A DNA stretch of 64,000 bases, taken from positions 124,001 to 188,000 of the forward strand of contig DUZX01000001.1 in the NCBI GenBank assembly GCA_013349325.1, given 5' to 3'. Shown piece by piece: positions 33,994 through 42,684 of the stretch. Position 1 is the stretch's first letter. Every line of letters starts with the position of its first letter. Made by a program: the position numbers and the translations under genes. The DNA comes from Desulfuromonadales bacterium. GTDB taxonomy: Bacteria > Desulfobacterota > Desulfuromonadia > Geobacterales > Pseudopelobacteraceae. Below the pieces are notes generated by a model. The model saw only the letters and a list, made by a program, of their open reading frames with translations. It was not told where the DNA came from and did no database searches.

Positions 33994-34310
33994 CGGAGTT
34001 CTCCTTTTATTTTAGCCGAACAGCCGCAGGCCCCACAACTGCAGGTTCTCAATCCGCATTCACGGCAGGCCGGATTGTGCGGATCGCGTCCGTCCACCGT
34101 TGCGCCGCAGAGGTCACACTGATAGCGGTAAAAGGCAAAGCCGCAGTCGCGACAGACCAGCATGCGCGCATCTCCCGCTTTCGGAACAATATGGACTGAG
34201 CCGCAGATCAAGCAGATCGAGGCCATTTCCGGGCTTGTGCGGATGCCGTCTCGTTTGCTGCGATAGCGTTCAAAAAGTTTTTTCGCCGTTTCCCTGTCAC
34301 AGAACTCCAT
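33990..34310 (-). CDS. Small protein with multiple Cys-pair Zn-ribbons
   Basis: 106 residues from ATG 34310, just downstream of the sigma-54 promoter candidate; an in-frame upstream start would precede the predicted transcript. It has a short N-terminal helical part (EFCDRETAKKLFERYRSKR), then CLICG, CRDCG, CDLCG and CRECG-type knuckles and a CSCGACGCS tail: at least two zinc ribbons or a metal cluster. It is first gene of the CowN operon. I recognise no named family. Confidence 0.75.
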   Translation of the reverse strand: MEFCDRETAKKLFERYRSKRDGIRTSPEMASICLICGSVHIVPKAGDARMLVCRDCGFAFYRYQCDLCGATVDGRDPHNPACRECGLRTCSCGACGCSAKIKGELR

Positions 34311-34338
34311 GTTTCGTACCCCCGGATAAACAGATACA

Positions 34339-34354
34339 TGCAACTTCGTTGCCG
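34339..34354 (-). promoter_or_regulatory. Sigma-54 (-24/-12) promoter of the CowN operon
   Basis: On the minus strand the sequence CGGCAACGAAGTTGCA matches the TGGCACG-N4-TTGCA consensus at GG (-24) and TTGC (-12) with exact spacing. Predicted transcription starts near 34328, 18 bases before ATG 34310. It fits nitrogen-fixation control by RpoN and an activator such as NifA; no perfect NifA box (TGT-N10-ACA) was found in the 150 bases upstream. Confidence 0.6.
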
Positions 34355-34400
34355 ACATGTTTCACACGCGAGATCTCGACGACAGCGAGGCGGGTACGAA

Positions 34401-34444
34401 ACGACAAAGCCCCCCGGGGTTTAAATCCCGGGGGGCTTTGTCGT
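34401..34444 (-). terminator. Strong terminator after the DEAD-box helicase gene
   Basis: An 18-bp perfect stem (34401-34418 with 34427-34444), core AAAGCCCCCCGGG, and an 8-base loop. It lies about 60 bases past the stop of the minus-strand helicase gene and upstream of the CowN operon promoter, so it insulates the two. The symmetric form could act on both strands. Confidence 0.8.
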
Positions 34445-34504
34445 TAAGCGGTTCTATTTCATATGTCACATCGTGTCATGTGAAGATCTCTGTATGGGGC
34501 TGAG

Positions 34505-35851
34505 TTACGCCTGCGGACGTCGTGACCGGTACTCGATGACCGGTTCGTGACGAGGGGTGCTGCGTGGGGCGCTGCCGGCCGGTTTGGTTGCTTTTGCCCA
34601 TGGCTTGGCCTGGGCATCACGGCTGGCGCCCGGTTTGCCGAAACGCCCGGAAGGTGCGCCGCCGGGGCCGCTTCTGCGGGGTGCTCCACTGCGCCCAACC
34701 GGTTTGCGGATGGAGGTTTTCGGCTCAAGGCCTTCAATCTGCAGTTCTGGAAGTTTTTTGCCGATGAAGCGCTCGATACGCTCCAAATAATTGCGCTCAC
34801 CTGCCGAGGCAAAAGAGATGGCAATGCCGTTTGCTCCGGCGCGACCGGTACGGCCGATACGGTGAACATAGTCCTCTGCAAATCGGGGCAGGTCAAAGTT
34901 GATGACATGGCTGACGCCGTTTACATCCAGGCCGCGCGCGGCAACATCAGTTGCCACCAGCAGACGAATGCCGCCACGACGCATACGGTCGATGGTCTTG
35001 TTACGGGCCATCTGTGTCATGTCGCCATGCAGGGCTGCTGCGGGAAAGCCATTCTTGGACAGTTCGCGGGATAATTCGTCTGCATCACGCTTGGTGGCGG
35101 AGAAGATGATGGCGCGGGTAACTTCTACGTCTCTGACGAGATGGTCGAGGAGCTCTTTCTTGTGGTTCAGGTTGTCGGTCACGTGCAGACGCTGCTCGAT
35201 CAGGTCGTGTGATGAGGTGCTGACAGCCAGCTGAATCCGCTGCGGATCACGCATCATTTTTTCGGCCAGACGGGCGACGTCCCCTTCCATGGTAGCGGTG
35301 AACATCAGTGTCTGGCGATCTACCGGGGCACGGGAAATAATCTTGTTGATATCTTCGCTGAAACCCATGTCCAGCATACGGTCAGCTTCATCCAGAACCA
35401 GCATTTCCAGTCGATCAAGACGGATGCTGCCTCGTTCGATATGATCCACCAGTCGGCCGGGGGTGGCAACAATGATGTCTACCGGAGCGGAGAGCAGGCG
35501 CAACTGTTCGCGGTACGGCATGCCGCCCAAAAGTGAACCGCAGCGCGGGCGAATACCGCGACCGTAGTTGCGGGCAGACTCCATAACCTGGCCGGCCAAC
35601 TCGCGGGTTGGAGCCAAAACCAGAACACGTGGTCCTTTTCCGGTCAGAACGGATTTTTCAGTCAGCAGCTGCAGGGCCGGCAGTACAAAAGCGGCGGTCT
35701 TGCCGGTGCCGGTCTGGGCGGTGGCAATCAGGTCGTTGCCGGCTAATACCAGCGGGATAGATTGTTCCTGGATAGGGGTTGGTACGGTGTAGCCACAGGC
35801 GGTGACTGCCGAGAGGATGGCCGGGTGAAGGCCCAGTTCTGCAAACGTCAT
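34505..35851 (-). CDS. DEAD-box RNA helicase, RhlE-like
   Basis: 448 residues from ATG 35851 (AAGGA upstream). Complete motifs: Q motif PTPIQEQSIP, motif I AQTGTGKT, PTREL, TPGRL, DEAD (LVLDEADRML), TAT as motif III, VATDVAARGLD and HRIGRTGRAG. The C-terminal tail after about residue 365 is Arg/Gly/Pro/Lys-rich, typical of RhlE-type RNA binding. The family remodels RNA in ribosome assembly and cold adaptation. It is monocistronic, bounded by the strong terminator at 34401-34444. Confidence 0.92.
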   Translation of the reverse strand: MTFAELGLHPAILSAVTACGYTVPTPIQEQSIPLVLAGNDLIATAQTGTGKTAAFVLPALQLLTEKSVLTGKGPRVLVLAPTRELAGQVMESARNYGRGIRPRCGSLLGGMPYREQLRLLSAPVDIIVATPGRLVDHIERGSIRLDRLEMLVLDEADRMLDMGFSEDINKIISRAPVDRQTLMFTATMEGDVARLAEKMMRDPQRIQLAVSTSSHDLIEQRLHVTDNLNHKKELLDHLVRDVEVTRAIIFSATKRDADELSRELSKNGFPAAALHGDMTQMARNKTIDRMRRGGIRLLVATDVAARGLDVNGVSHVINFDLPRFAEDYVHRIGRTGRAGANGIAISFASAGERNYLERIERFIGKKLPELQIEGLEPKTSIRKPVGRSGAPRRSGPGGAPSGRFGKPGASRDAQAKPWAKATKPAGSAPRSTPRHEPVIEYRSRRPQA

Positions 35852-36223
35852 GAAGATTCCTTTTCTAAAGGTGGTGTGAAGGGACAAGCGCACACGAACC
35901 GGGGGATCAAACCGATGATCCCGGAAAGTGATGGACAGCTACGTGCGGGCAGACAATAAATCTTCGCCTGCCGTACGGTCTGCTGGTTTCAATGGGAAGA
36001 TTGAATATGCAGGAAGGGGCAGAATGCGATGATCAAAAGAGAAACAACGGACACCATACCGCTGCTTCGTGGTCAAACAAGACTTGGGACTATAGATGCT
36101 TGTTTTTAAAAATACAAGCTTTTATTTTATAACGGCTGTGCCGGTCGGCTTTTTGATTGCCAGTTTTGGGGTGTTCTGCTAACGTCCGGGCAGTTGCTAT
36201 CCATTTTATCTCAAGGTTCTCCT
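35852..36223. other. Divergent intergenic region between helicase gene and prmA
   Basis: 372 bases without a supported ORF. Two imperfect hairpins are visible: GGGATCA/TGATCCC near 35903-35922 in the helicase leader, and GCTTGT-N10-ACAAGC followed by TTTTATTTT near 36097-36128, which reads as a weak plus-strand terminator with no known gene before it. A small RNA is possible but unsupported. Confidence 0.4.
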
Positions 36224-37150
36224 ATGACTGCTGCCTGGCTTGAAATTGCCTGTGATGTCCCTGCCGAAATCTCTGAAGTTGTGGCAGAATACCTGACCAC
36301 CTTGACCGGAGCCGGCGTCTGCGTTGATAATCTCTGCGTGGATGCCTTTTCACCCGCTGAGATTCCCGCTTCCACCCGCATGACCGTCAAGGGGTATCTG
36401 CCGGCTGACGAGGACCCAACGCCCAAGGTGGAGCAGCTGAACGCCTTTCTTGCGGAGCTGGCCGATCGTCAGCCGGGTTTCCACCTGCCGCCTGCGACGA
36501 TCAGTGCGGTTCGCTCCGAGGATTGGAGCAGCAGCTGGAAGGTTCACTTCAAGCCGTTACGGGTCGGAACGCGATTGTTGATCGTGCCGACCTGGGAAGA
36601 AGCCAGCGCACAGCCGGGTGATCTGGTTCTGCGTATCGATCCCGGCATGGCTTTTGGTACCGGAGGGCATGAGACGACCCGGCTCTGTCTGGAAATGCTG
36701 GAAAAAATCATGGAGTGCCGGCCGGGAACAACTCCGTCACTTCTCGATCTGGGAACCGGATCCGGCATTCTGGCAATGGCTGCCAGTCTGCTGGGATGTG
36801 GTCGCATACTGGCGCTCGATATCGATCCCGACGCTGTTATTGTCGCAGAGGAAAATCTGGCTCTGAACGATCTGTCCGGGCGGGTGGAATGCGGCACAAC
36901 GCCGCTGGAATCACTGAATGAGGATTTCGACATCATACTGGCCAATATCCTGGCAGAAGAGCTGGTCAGATTGGCACCCGGGTTGGCCGCGCGCCTGAAT
37001 CCGGGTGGCGCTCTGATTCTTTCCGGGATTCTGGCGGAAAAAGAGGCGCTGGTCCGGAGCGGCTTTGCGGGACAACCGCTTAGATACGAAGAAACTGCCC
37101 GCGACGGAGAGTGGGTTTCCATGCGCTATCAGAAGGCGTCCCCGTCATGA
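36224..37150 (+). CDS. prmA: Ribosomal protein L11 methyltransferase PrmA
   Basis: 308 residues from ATG 36224 (AAGG upstream; a TTG 30 bases earlier is less likely). The N-terminal L11-recognition domain (WLEIACDVPAEISEVVAEYL) is followed by the linker RSEDWSSSWKVHFKPLRVG and the SAM-binding domain with DPGMAFGTGGHETTRLCL, LLDLGTGSGILAMAA, ALDIDPDAV and ILANILAEEL. It trimethylates ribosomal protein L11. It overlaps rsmE (ATGA). Confidence 0.95.
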   Translation: MTAAWLEIACDVPAEISEVVAEYLTTLTGAGVCVDNLCVDAFSPAEIPASTRMTVKGYLPADEDPTPKVEQLNAFLAELADRQPGFHLPPATISAVRSEDWSSSWKVHFKPLRVGTRLLIVPTWEEASAQPGDLVLRIDPGMAFGTGGHETTRLCLEMLEKIMECRPGTTPSLLDLGTGSGILAMAASLLGCGRILALDIDPDAVIVAEENLALNDLSGRVECGTTPLESLNEDFDIILANILAEELVRLAPGLAARLNPGGALILSGILAEKEALVRSGFAGQPLRYEETARDGEWVSMRYQKASPS

Positions 37151-37893
37151 GTGTCCGTCGCTTTATGATATCATCCCGTGCCGTGCGTGACGGCTACGCA
37201 TCCTTCGATGGAGACCTCTACAACCATATGGTGAGGGTTTTGCGGCTGGGACCCGGCGATGCCGTGCAATTGGCTGATGAAAAAGGGGTTGTCCATGAAG
37301 GTGTCGTCAATCAGGTGGCAAAAGAGTGGGTTGCCGTCAAAATTATCTCTTCATGTCTGGCCTCCGACAGCGCAGCCGATGCTCCGCTGATTACGATCAG
37401 CCAGGCACTTCCCAAGGGTGACAAGATCGATCTGATCCTTCAAAAAGGGACCGAGCTGGGTGCCCACGAATTCAGACTCTTTGCCGGTCGCCGCTCGGTC
37501 GCCCGCGTTCGTAAAGAGCAGATATCCGCCAAGCTGGAGCGCTGGGAGCGGATTGTGTCCGAAGCCGCCCGTCAATGCGGCCGTCTGGATGTTCCCTCTG
37601 TCTCGTGGTCTCCCGGCGCGCAAGAGGCGGCAGCAGAATCCGGTCAGGAGTTGCGCCTGATTCTCTGGGAAGAGGAGCGGGAAACTTCTCTGAAACAACT
37701 GCTGGAAGCAGCCGAAAAGCCGGCGTCTGTCTGTGTTGCTATCGGACCCGAAGGGGGCTTTGATCCGCTCGAAGTTCAGCACTTTTTAGAGTACGGTTTT
37801 CAGCCGGTTTCACTCGGTTCGCGAATACTGCGGACTGAGACGGCAAGTATTGCTATTCTGGCTGTCATGCAGTATAAATGGGACGGAATATGA
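37147..37893 (+). CDS. rsmE: 16S rRNA m3U1498 methyltransferase RsmE
   Basis: 248 residues from ATG 37147, which overlaps the prmA stop. SPOUT-type knotted methyltransferase for U1498 of 16S rRNA: N-terminal PUA-like barrel (HMVRVLRLGPGDAVQLAD), then ALPKGDKIDLILQKGTELGA, SEAARQCGRLDVP and the SAM knot IGPEGGFDPLE...SLGSRILRTETA. prmA-rsmE adjacency is common. Confidence 0.95.
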   Translation: MSVRRFMISSRAVRDGYASFDGDLYNHMVRVLRLGPGDAVQLADEKGVVHEGVVNQVAKEWVAVKIISSCLASDSAADAPLITISQALPKGDKIDLILQKGTELGAHEFRLFAGRRSVARVRKEQISAKLERWERIVSEAARQCGRLDVPSVSWSPGAQEAAAESGQELRLILWEEERETSLKQLLEAAEKPASVCVAIGPEGGFDPLEVQHFLEYGFQPVSLGSRILRTETASIAILAVMQYKWDGI

Positions 37894-37918
37894 TTGCATT
37901 GCAGCCAAGGAGCCGCCG

Positions 37919-38464
37919 ATGAAATGCCCCAAGTGCGGATACAACAGTTTCGAGTACTATGACCTCTGTAAAAAGTGCTCGAACGATTTGAGCGGCTACA
38001 AGCAGACCTACGGAATTACACCGATTGTACTTCCGTTGCTGGCGCAGGAAAAACTGGCCACAGAGCTGCGTTCTGTAGCGGATGTTGCCGATCCTGACGC
38101 CGAGAATCTGCAGACAACGGACGACATGTTTTCGTTTGATCTCCCTGATGAGCCGTTGCCGGCAGCCCTGGCGCCACGCAAGGACGATCCCTTCTCATTT
38201 GATGATGATCTGCCGGTTGTTGCGCAGAAAGAATCTAAATCGGAAGATGATGTGTTTGCCGATCTTCTGGAGTCGACCTCTCAGGCTCCTGCACCGCCGC
38301 CACTCACAGCTGCTCCAAAAGCTGCAGCTCCAGCGCCGGGAGCGTTTGATCTTGATAATTTCTCCTGGGATGAACCGGCCGAAGCTGATAAAAGCGGTGC
38401 TGCACCGGCCGCCGATGATTTCGATTCCCTTTTCGGTGACACCAAAGAAAGCACGCACAAATAA
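37919..38464 (+). CDS. Zn-ribbon protein with repeated acidic-Phe motifs
   Basis: 181 residues from ATG 37919, with AAGGAG upstream; the longer ORF overlaps rsmE. A four-Cys zinc ribbon sits at the N-terminus (Cys3, Cys6, Cys17, Cys20: CPKCGYNSFEYYDLCKKC). The remainder looks disordered, acidic and Ala/Pro-rich, with recurring short motifs: MFSFDLPDE, PFSFDDDLP, DVFADLLE, FDLDNFSWDEP and DFDSLFGD. Such repeats could be docking motifs. No transmembrane segment. Function unknown; followed by a terminator. Confidence 0.78.
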   Translation: MKCPKCGYNSFEYYDLCKKCSNDLSGYKQTYGITPIVLPLLAQEKLATELRSVADVADPDAENLQTTDDMFSFDLPDEPLPAALAPRKDDPFSFDDDLPVVAQKESKSEDDVFADLLESTSQAPAPPPLTAAPKAAAPAPGAFDLDNFSWDEPAEADKSGAAPAADDFDSLFGDTKESTHK

Positions 38465-38498
38465 ACACGGATGGCACACAATCCCGGTATCAACCCTA

Positions 38499-38524
38499 AA
38501 GAGCGGGCTTTCCCGCTCTTTTTT
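38499..38524 (+). terminator. Rho-independent terminator before mutL
   Basis: AAGAGCGGG (38499-38507), loop CTTT, CCCGCTCTT (38512-38520) then TTTT. It is a classical hairpin with a T-run, ending the prmA-rsmE-Zn-ribbon transcript 24 bases before mutL. Confidence 0.85.
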
Positions 38525-38547
38525 CGTACCAGCACGGAGCTTCAGCC

Positions 38548-40380
38548 ATGACCCAGCGCATCACCATCCTTCCTGAAAGCCTGACCAACAAAATAGCCGC
38601 CGGTGAAGTCGTCGAACGCCCCGCCTCGGTCATCAAAGAACTGGTTGAAAATGCGCTGGATGCGGGTGCAACCGATGTAGTGGTTGAAATCAGTTCCGGT
38701 GGCAGAAGGCGTATCCGGGTGACGGATAACGGGCATGGCATGTCACGCGAGGACGCACTGCTCTCGCTTGAGCGCCATGCCACCAGCAAGATCAGAAGCG
38801 ACAAGGATCTCGAAAGTATCCTCACACTCGGCTTTCGTGGCGAAGCTCTGCCGTCGATCGCTTCGGTCTCGCGCTTTACGCTGGCCAGCCGTGAGCCATC
38901 CAGCCTTGAAGGAACTGAAATCAGTATCGAAGGGGGGCGTGTACGGGAGGTCAAAGCCTGCGGCATGGCTCCCGGTACGGTCATAACCGTTGAGCAGCTC
39001 TTCTTCAATATACCAGCCCGTCTCAAGTTTATGAAAAGCGCCGAAACCGAGACCGGTCATGTCGGTGATGTCATGGCCCGGCTGGCCGTTTCACGCCCGG
39101 ATGTTGCCTTTGCCTGTGTCAGTGATGAGCGCGATCTGCTGCGGGTTCAGCGCAGCGATCTGCAACGGCGTCTGGCTCAGGTCGTCGGTCGGGATAGTTC
39201 CGCCCATCTGTATGAGCTGTCCGGCAGCAGTGAGGATGTTACCATCAGCGGTTTTGTCTGCGGACCGGCGCTGGCCCGATCCGGCCTGCAATCGATTTAC
39301 ACCTATATTAACGGTCGTTTTGTCCGTGACAAGGTTGTGCAGCATGCCCTGATGCAGGCCTATCGCGGCGTGATCGACCGTGGTCGCTATCCGGTGGTGG
39401 CGCTGTTTATCCAGCTCCCCCCCGGTGAAGTGGATGTCAACGTCCACCCAACCAAGCATGAAGTCCGCTTTCGGCGCCAGTCGTTTGTGCATGATGCACT
39501 ACAGGCGACGGTTGCGGAGGTTTTGGGCCGTTCTCCCTGGTTGTCAGCTCCTGTCGCCAGGCCGCTCCCCGCACCAGCGCCGACCGGTCAGGCCTATCGC
39601 GAGCGGATAGCTGCTGCCGCTCAGACTTCACTGGCCATGCCGCCCCGTCGGGATTTTAGTGGGTACCGTGAGCCGCTGGATACGGTTCGCAGCAGCGCTG
39701 CACCCGCTCCCGCTGTTACATTAGCGGCTGCGAATCTGGCCGTCAGTGAGCCGGAGACCCCGTTTCAGTTGCAGCCAGCCGCCGCTGCGCCGGTCGACTA
39801 TTTTTCGTCGTTATCAGTCATCGGTCAGTTCCACAGCGAATATATCCTCTGCCAATCCGGTACGGATCTGGTGATCATCGATCAGCACGCCGCCAGCGAG
39901 CGGGTGGCCTATCAACGCCTGAAACAGCAGTGTATTTCCGGTGCCGTGGAATCACAGCGTTTACTCTTTCCTGAAACGGTGGAGCTGACCTTCAGTGAGG
40001 TAGCCGTTGCACAGCGTTTCCATGCGGAACTATCCGGAATCGGTTTTGAACTGGAACCGTTCGGTGGTGCGACGCTAATGGTGGCGGCGGTGCCGCGTCT
40101 GGCGGACGGAGGGAACGCGATCACCCTGGTGCGTGAAATACTGTCCGATCTGCTACAGCTCGGCACCAGCGCCGCCTTTCAGGAGCTGTTGGACGGATTA
40201 CTGGCCAGGATCGCCTGTCATTCCGTCGTGCGCGGCGTACATCCGCTGGAAGGGCGCCAGATCGGTGAACTGCTGCGCAGCATGGACGAAACCGAATTTG
40301 CCGCCAGTTGTCCGCATGGCCGACCGGTTTCGCACGTCATTACCCTTGCCGGGCTGGAAAAGATCTTCAAGCGGACATGA
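38548..40380 (+). CDS. mutL: DNA mismatch repair protein MutL
   Basis: 610 residues; ACGGAG precedes ATG 38548. GHKL ATPase N-terminus: GEVVERPASVIKELVENALDA, VTDNGHGM and TLGFRGEALPSIASV. The variable Pro/Ala linker is about 335-425. C-terminal endonuclease-type motifs are present: DQHAASE (Asp445 on), ACHSVVRGVHPLEG and SCPHGRPV. In DQHA-x2-E-x4-E the last Glu is Gln (Gln456), a departure from the consensus. MutL couples MutS mismatch recognition to strand cleavage. It overlaps miaA (ATGA). Confidence 0.96.
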   Translation: MTQRITILPESLTNKIAAGEVVERPASVIKELVENALDAGATDVVVEISSGGRRRIRVTDNGHGMSREDALLSLERHATSKIRSDKDLESILTLGFRGEALPSIASVSRFTLASREPSSLEGTEISIEGGRVREVKACGMAPGTVITVEQLFFNIPARLKFMKSAETETGHVGDVMARLAVSRPDVAFACVSDERDLLRVQRSDLQRRLAQVVGRDSSAHLYELSGSSEDVTISGFVCGPALARSGLQSIYTYINGRFVRDKVVQHALMQAYRGVIDRGRYPVVALFIQLPPGEVDVNVHPTKHEVRFRRQSFVHDALQATVAEVLGRSPWLSAPVARPLPAPAPTGQAYRERIAAAAQTSLAMPPRRDFSGYREPLDTVRSSAAPAPAVTLAAANLAVSEPETPFQLQPAAAAPVDYFSSLSVIGQFHSEYILCQSGTDLVIIDQHAASERVAYQRLKQQCISGAVESQRLLFPETVELTFSEVAVAQRFHAELSGIGFELEPFGGATLMVAAVPRLADGGNAITLVREILSDLLQLGTSAAFQELLDGLLARIACHSVVRGVHPLEGRQIGELLRSMDETEFAASCPHGRPVSHVITLAGLEKIFKRT

Positions 40381-41318
40381 CAGCCGCGACACAGACCAAA
40401 ATACTTGTCATCTGCGGGCCGACCGCATCCGGCAAGAGCGCGCTGGCCCTGCGGCTGGCGCATGAGCTGGAGGCAGAGATCATCAACGCCGACTCGATGC
40501 AGGTCTATCGTGGTCTGGATATCGGTACAGCCAAAGCGACGTTGCAGCAGCGCGCTGAAATCCCGCACCATCTGCTTGACGTCGTGTCTCCGGAGCAAGC
40601 CTTTTCGGCGGCTGATTTCACTGCGGCAGCCGATACGGCCATCCGTGATATTTCCGCGCGCGGCAAGCGTGTCATTGTAGCGGGTGGCACCGGCTTGTAT
40701 ATCCGCGCTCTTCTGCATGGTCTGGTTGACTCTCCTGGAGATGACGGCCAGGTTCGGACTGTGCTGCAGGCTGAGGCGAGCCGGATCGGAAATCAAGCCA
40801 TGCTGGAGCGTTTGCGAACGGTCGACCCCGAGCTGGCGGCCAGCCTGCATCCCAACAATCTGGTACGTATCATCCGGGCTCTGGAGGTACAACAGGTAAC
40901 CGGTATCCCGCTTTCCCGTTTCCAGCAGGAACATGGCTTTGCCGAATGCCGCTATCAGGCACTTCAGATCGGATGTGCCGTTGAGCGTGCGCTGCTGTAT
41001 GAGCGAATTGAGCGGCGTGTTGATCAGATGCTGGAGGAAGGATTGTTACACGAGGTTCAGGCGCTCTTGTCTGCCGGTTGTGACCGCAATCTGAAAGCAC
41101 TGCGATCGATCGGCTACAAGGAAGCAGCTGCGTATCTCTGCGGCGAATGCACTCTGGAGGAGACCGTCACTCTAATCAAACGCGATACGCGCCGCTATGC
41201 CAAACGTCAGTTGACCTGGTTCAAACGTAATGCGGACATATTGTGGTTTGAATATCCGGAAAAGTTTGCTACTATCCTCCGCACTGCACTTCTATTTTAT
41301 GAGCAACCGGAGGCGTAA
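40377..41318 (+). CDS. miaA: tRNA dimethylallyltransferase MiaA
   Basis: 313 residues from ATG 40377, overlapping the mutL stop. It adds a dimethylallyl group to A37 of UNN-reading tRNAs. P-loop GPTASGKSALALRLA, then INADSMQVYRGLDIGTAK, PHHLLDVV, GGTGLYIRALLHGL, LKALRSIGYKEAAAYL and the C-terminal TRRYAKRQLTWFKR. The mutL-miaA-hfq order is common in proteobacteria. Confidence 0.96.
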   Translation: MTAATQTKILVICGPTASGKSALALRLAHELEAEIINADSMQVYRGLDIGTAKATLQQRAEIPHHLLDVVSPEQAFSAADFTAAADTAIRDISARGKRVIVAGGTGLYIRALLHGLVDSPGDDGQVRTVLQAEASRIGNQAMLERLRTVDPELAASLHPNNLVRIIRALEVQQVTGIPLSRFQQEHGFAECRYQALQIGCAVERALLYERIERRVDQMLEEGLLHEVQALLSAGCDRNLKALRSIGYKEAAAYLCGECTLEETVTLIKRDTRRYAKRQLTWFKRNADILWFEYPEKFATILRTALLFYEQPEA

Positions 41319-41323
41319 TTACC

Positions 41324-41548
41324 ATGGCCAAGGCACCTTTTAATATTCAGGATCAGTACCTTAATCAGGCTCGCAAGGAACGGGTTCGCGTAGCGGTCAA
41401 CACGATGTCGGGCGATAAGACGGAAGGCTATATCAAATCATTCGACAACTTTTCTCTGTTGCTTGATTCCGGCGGCGATATTCTGATCTACAAACATGCC
41501 ATCTCTACGATCACGTCGGCGGATGGTTCCTTCCGGCTGCACCAGTAG
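41324..41548 (+). CDS. hfq: RNA chaperone Hfq
   Basis: 74 residues, short form. Sm1 (RVRVAVNTMSGDKTEGYIKSFDNFSLLLD) and Sm2 (YKHAIST) are clear; Gln9 and Asp10 and Tyr56-Lys57-His58 are the proximal RNA-binding residues. The C-terminal tail is only about 12 residues. Hexameric chaperone for sRNA-mRNA pairing. It lies 6 bases after miaA. Confidence 0.95.
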   Translation: MAKAPFNIQDQYLNQARKERVRVAVNTMSGDKTEGYIKSFDNFSLLLDSGGDILIYKHAISTITSADGSFRLHQ

Positions 41549-41610
41549 CCAGGCATCCCGGACCTCTGACGCACTGAAGCGTAGAGCTCTTTTCCTGATG
41601 TAATCCACTC

Positions 41611-42684
41611 ATGCCGAAAAGTTCAAAGATTCTTATGACCGCCGCGCTGCTGCTGTTCATTCTGGCAGCAGCGTTGCTGTATAGCACGTCAACGGTGTTT
41701 ATACAGCTCAGTATCGCCTTCAGCCTGGCGTATATCCTGAATCCGGCTGTTGAACTCCTGGAACGTAAGGGGATTCCGCGCACCTTCGGGATCGTGATCG
41801 TCTTCACGCTGGCGCTGGTTGCCGGCAGCGGTTTTGCCTTTTTTCTTGTCGTTTCAGTTAGTAATGAGCTGGCCGACGTACAGCTCAATCTGCCAGCCTA
41901 CATTCATCACCTCTACGAAATCATTCCACCGGCCATCAAGGAATATCTGCAGATTGAGACGCCCGACAAGCTCTCGCTACGCCTGAATGAGCTGCTGCAA
42001 CAGGCGCGCGGTGCTGCCCCCGGCCTGCTCAAACCGCTGCTGGCGTTTCTGCAGCAGGCCTTCAGTTCAACCATCGGCTTTATTCTGGCGCTCTTGGGCT
42101 ATCTGATTATTCCGGTCTACCTGTTTTATCTGCTGGCGGATCTGCCGCAGCTGAAAGCCTTTATCACATCGTTTATTCCCGAGCGTTTTCGCTTTTGCTA
42201 CACAGAACGCCTGGCTGAAGTGAATGCGGTGCTCTCCGGCTTTATACGCGGGCAGCTGCTGGTCTGCGCAATTCTGGCGCTGCTCTACAGCATCGGGCTG
42301 TATTTTATCGGCATTGACCTGGCGATCGCCATCGGAACCCTGGCCGGGATTACCTTTATCATCCCGTATGTCGGTACGATTGTCGGTATTGCGCTTTCGG
42401 TGCTCATGGCACTGCTCAAGTTTAACGACATTCTGCATCCGCTGCTCTGTCTGGGATGGTTTACGCTGGTCCAGGCTCTGGAAGGGATGATTATCACTCC
42501 CAAGGTGGTCGGCACTACGGTTGGATTGCACCCGCTGGTAGCAATCGTGGCCCTCCTGATCGGTGGTCAGCTCTTCGGTCTGCTCGGCATGCTTCTGGCG
42601 GTGCCGGTGACAGCCGTACTGCAGGTTTTTTTGCGGATTCTTGCCACGTATTATCGTGATTCCGAATTTTTCCGGGGCGCCTGA
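41611..42684 (+). CDS. AI-2E/PerM-family membrane protein
   Basis: 357 residues, seven or eight transmembrane segments, with the AI-2E family hallmarks LSIAFSLAYILNPAVELLERKG, the long extracytoplasmic segment (about 85-145), and FIIPYVGTIVGIALSVLMAL followed by IITPKVVGTTVGLHPLVAIVALLIGGQLFG. Members export small metabolites or act as Na+/H+ antiporters; the substrate here is unknown. It overlaps the next gene by one base. Confidence 0.88.
   Translation: MPKSSKILMTAALLLFILAAALLYSTSTVFIQLSIAFSLAYILNPAVELLERKGIPRTFGIVIVFTLALVAGSGFAFFLVVSVSNELADVQLNLPAYIHHLYEIIPPAIKEYLQIETPDKLSLRLNELLQQARGAAPGLLKPLLAFLQQAFSSTIGFILALLGYLIIPVYLFYLLADLPQLKAFITSFIPERFRFCYTERLAEVNAVLSGFIRGQLLVCAILALLYSIGLYFIGIDLAIAIGTLAGITFIIPYVGTIVGIALSVLMALLKFNDILHPLLCLGWFTLVQALEGMIITPKVVGTTVGLHPLVAIVALLIGGQLFGLLGMLLAVPVTAVLQVFLRILATYYRDSEFFRGA

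Noticed and set aside
36097..36128. Small RNA ending in a terminator before prmA
   Set aside because: Only a weak AT-rich hairpin with a T-run; no promoter or conserved body could be shown.
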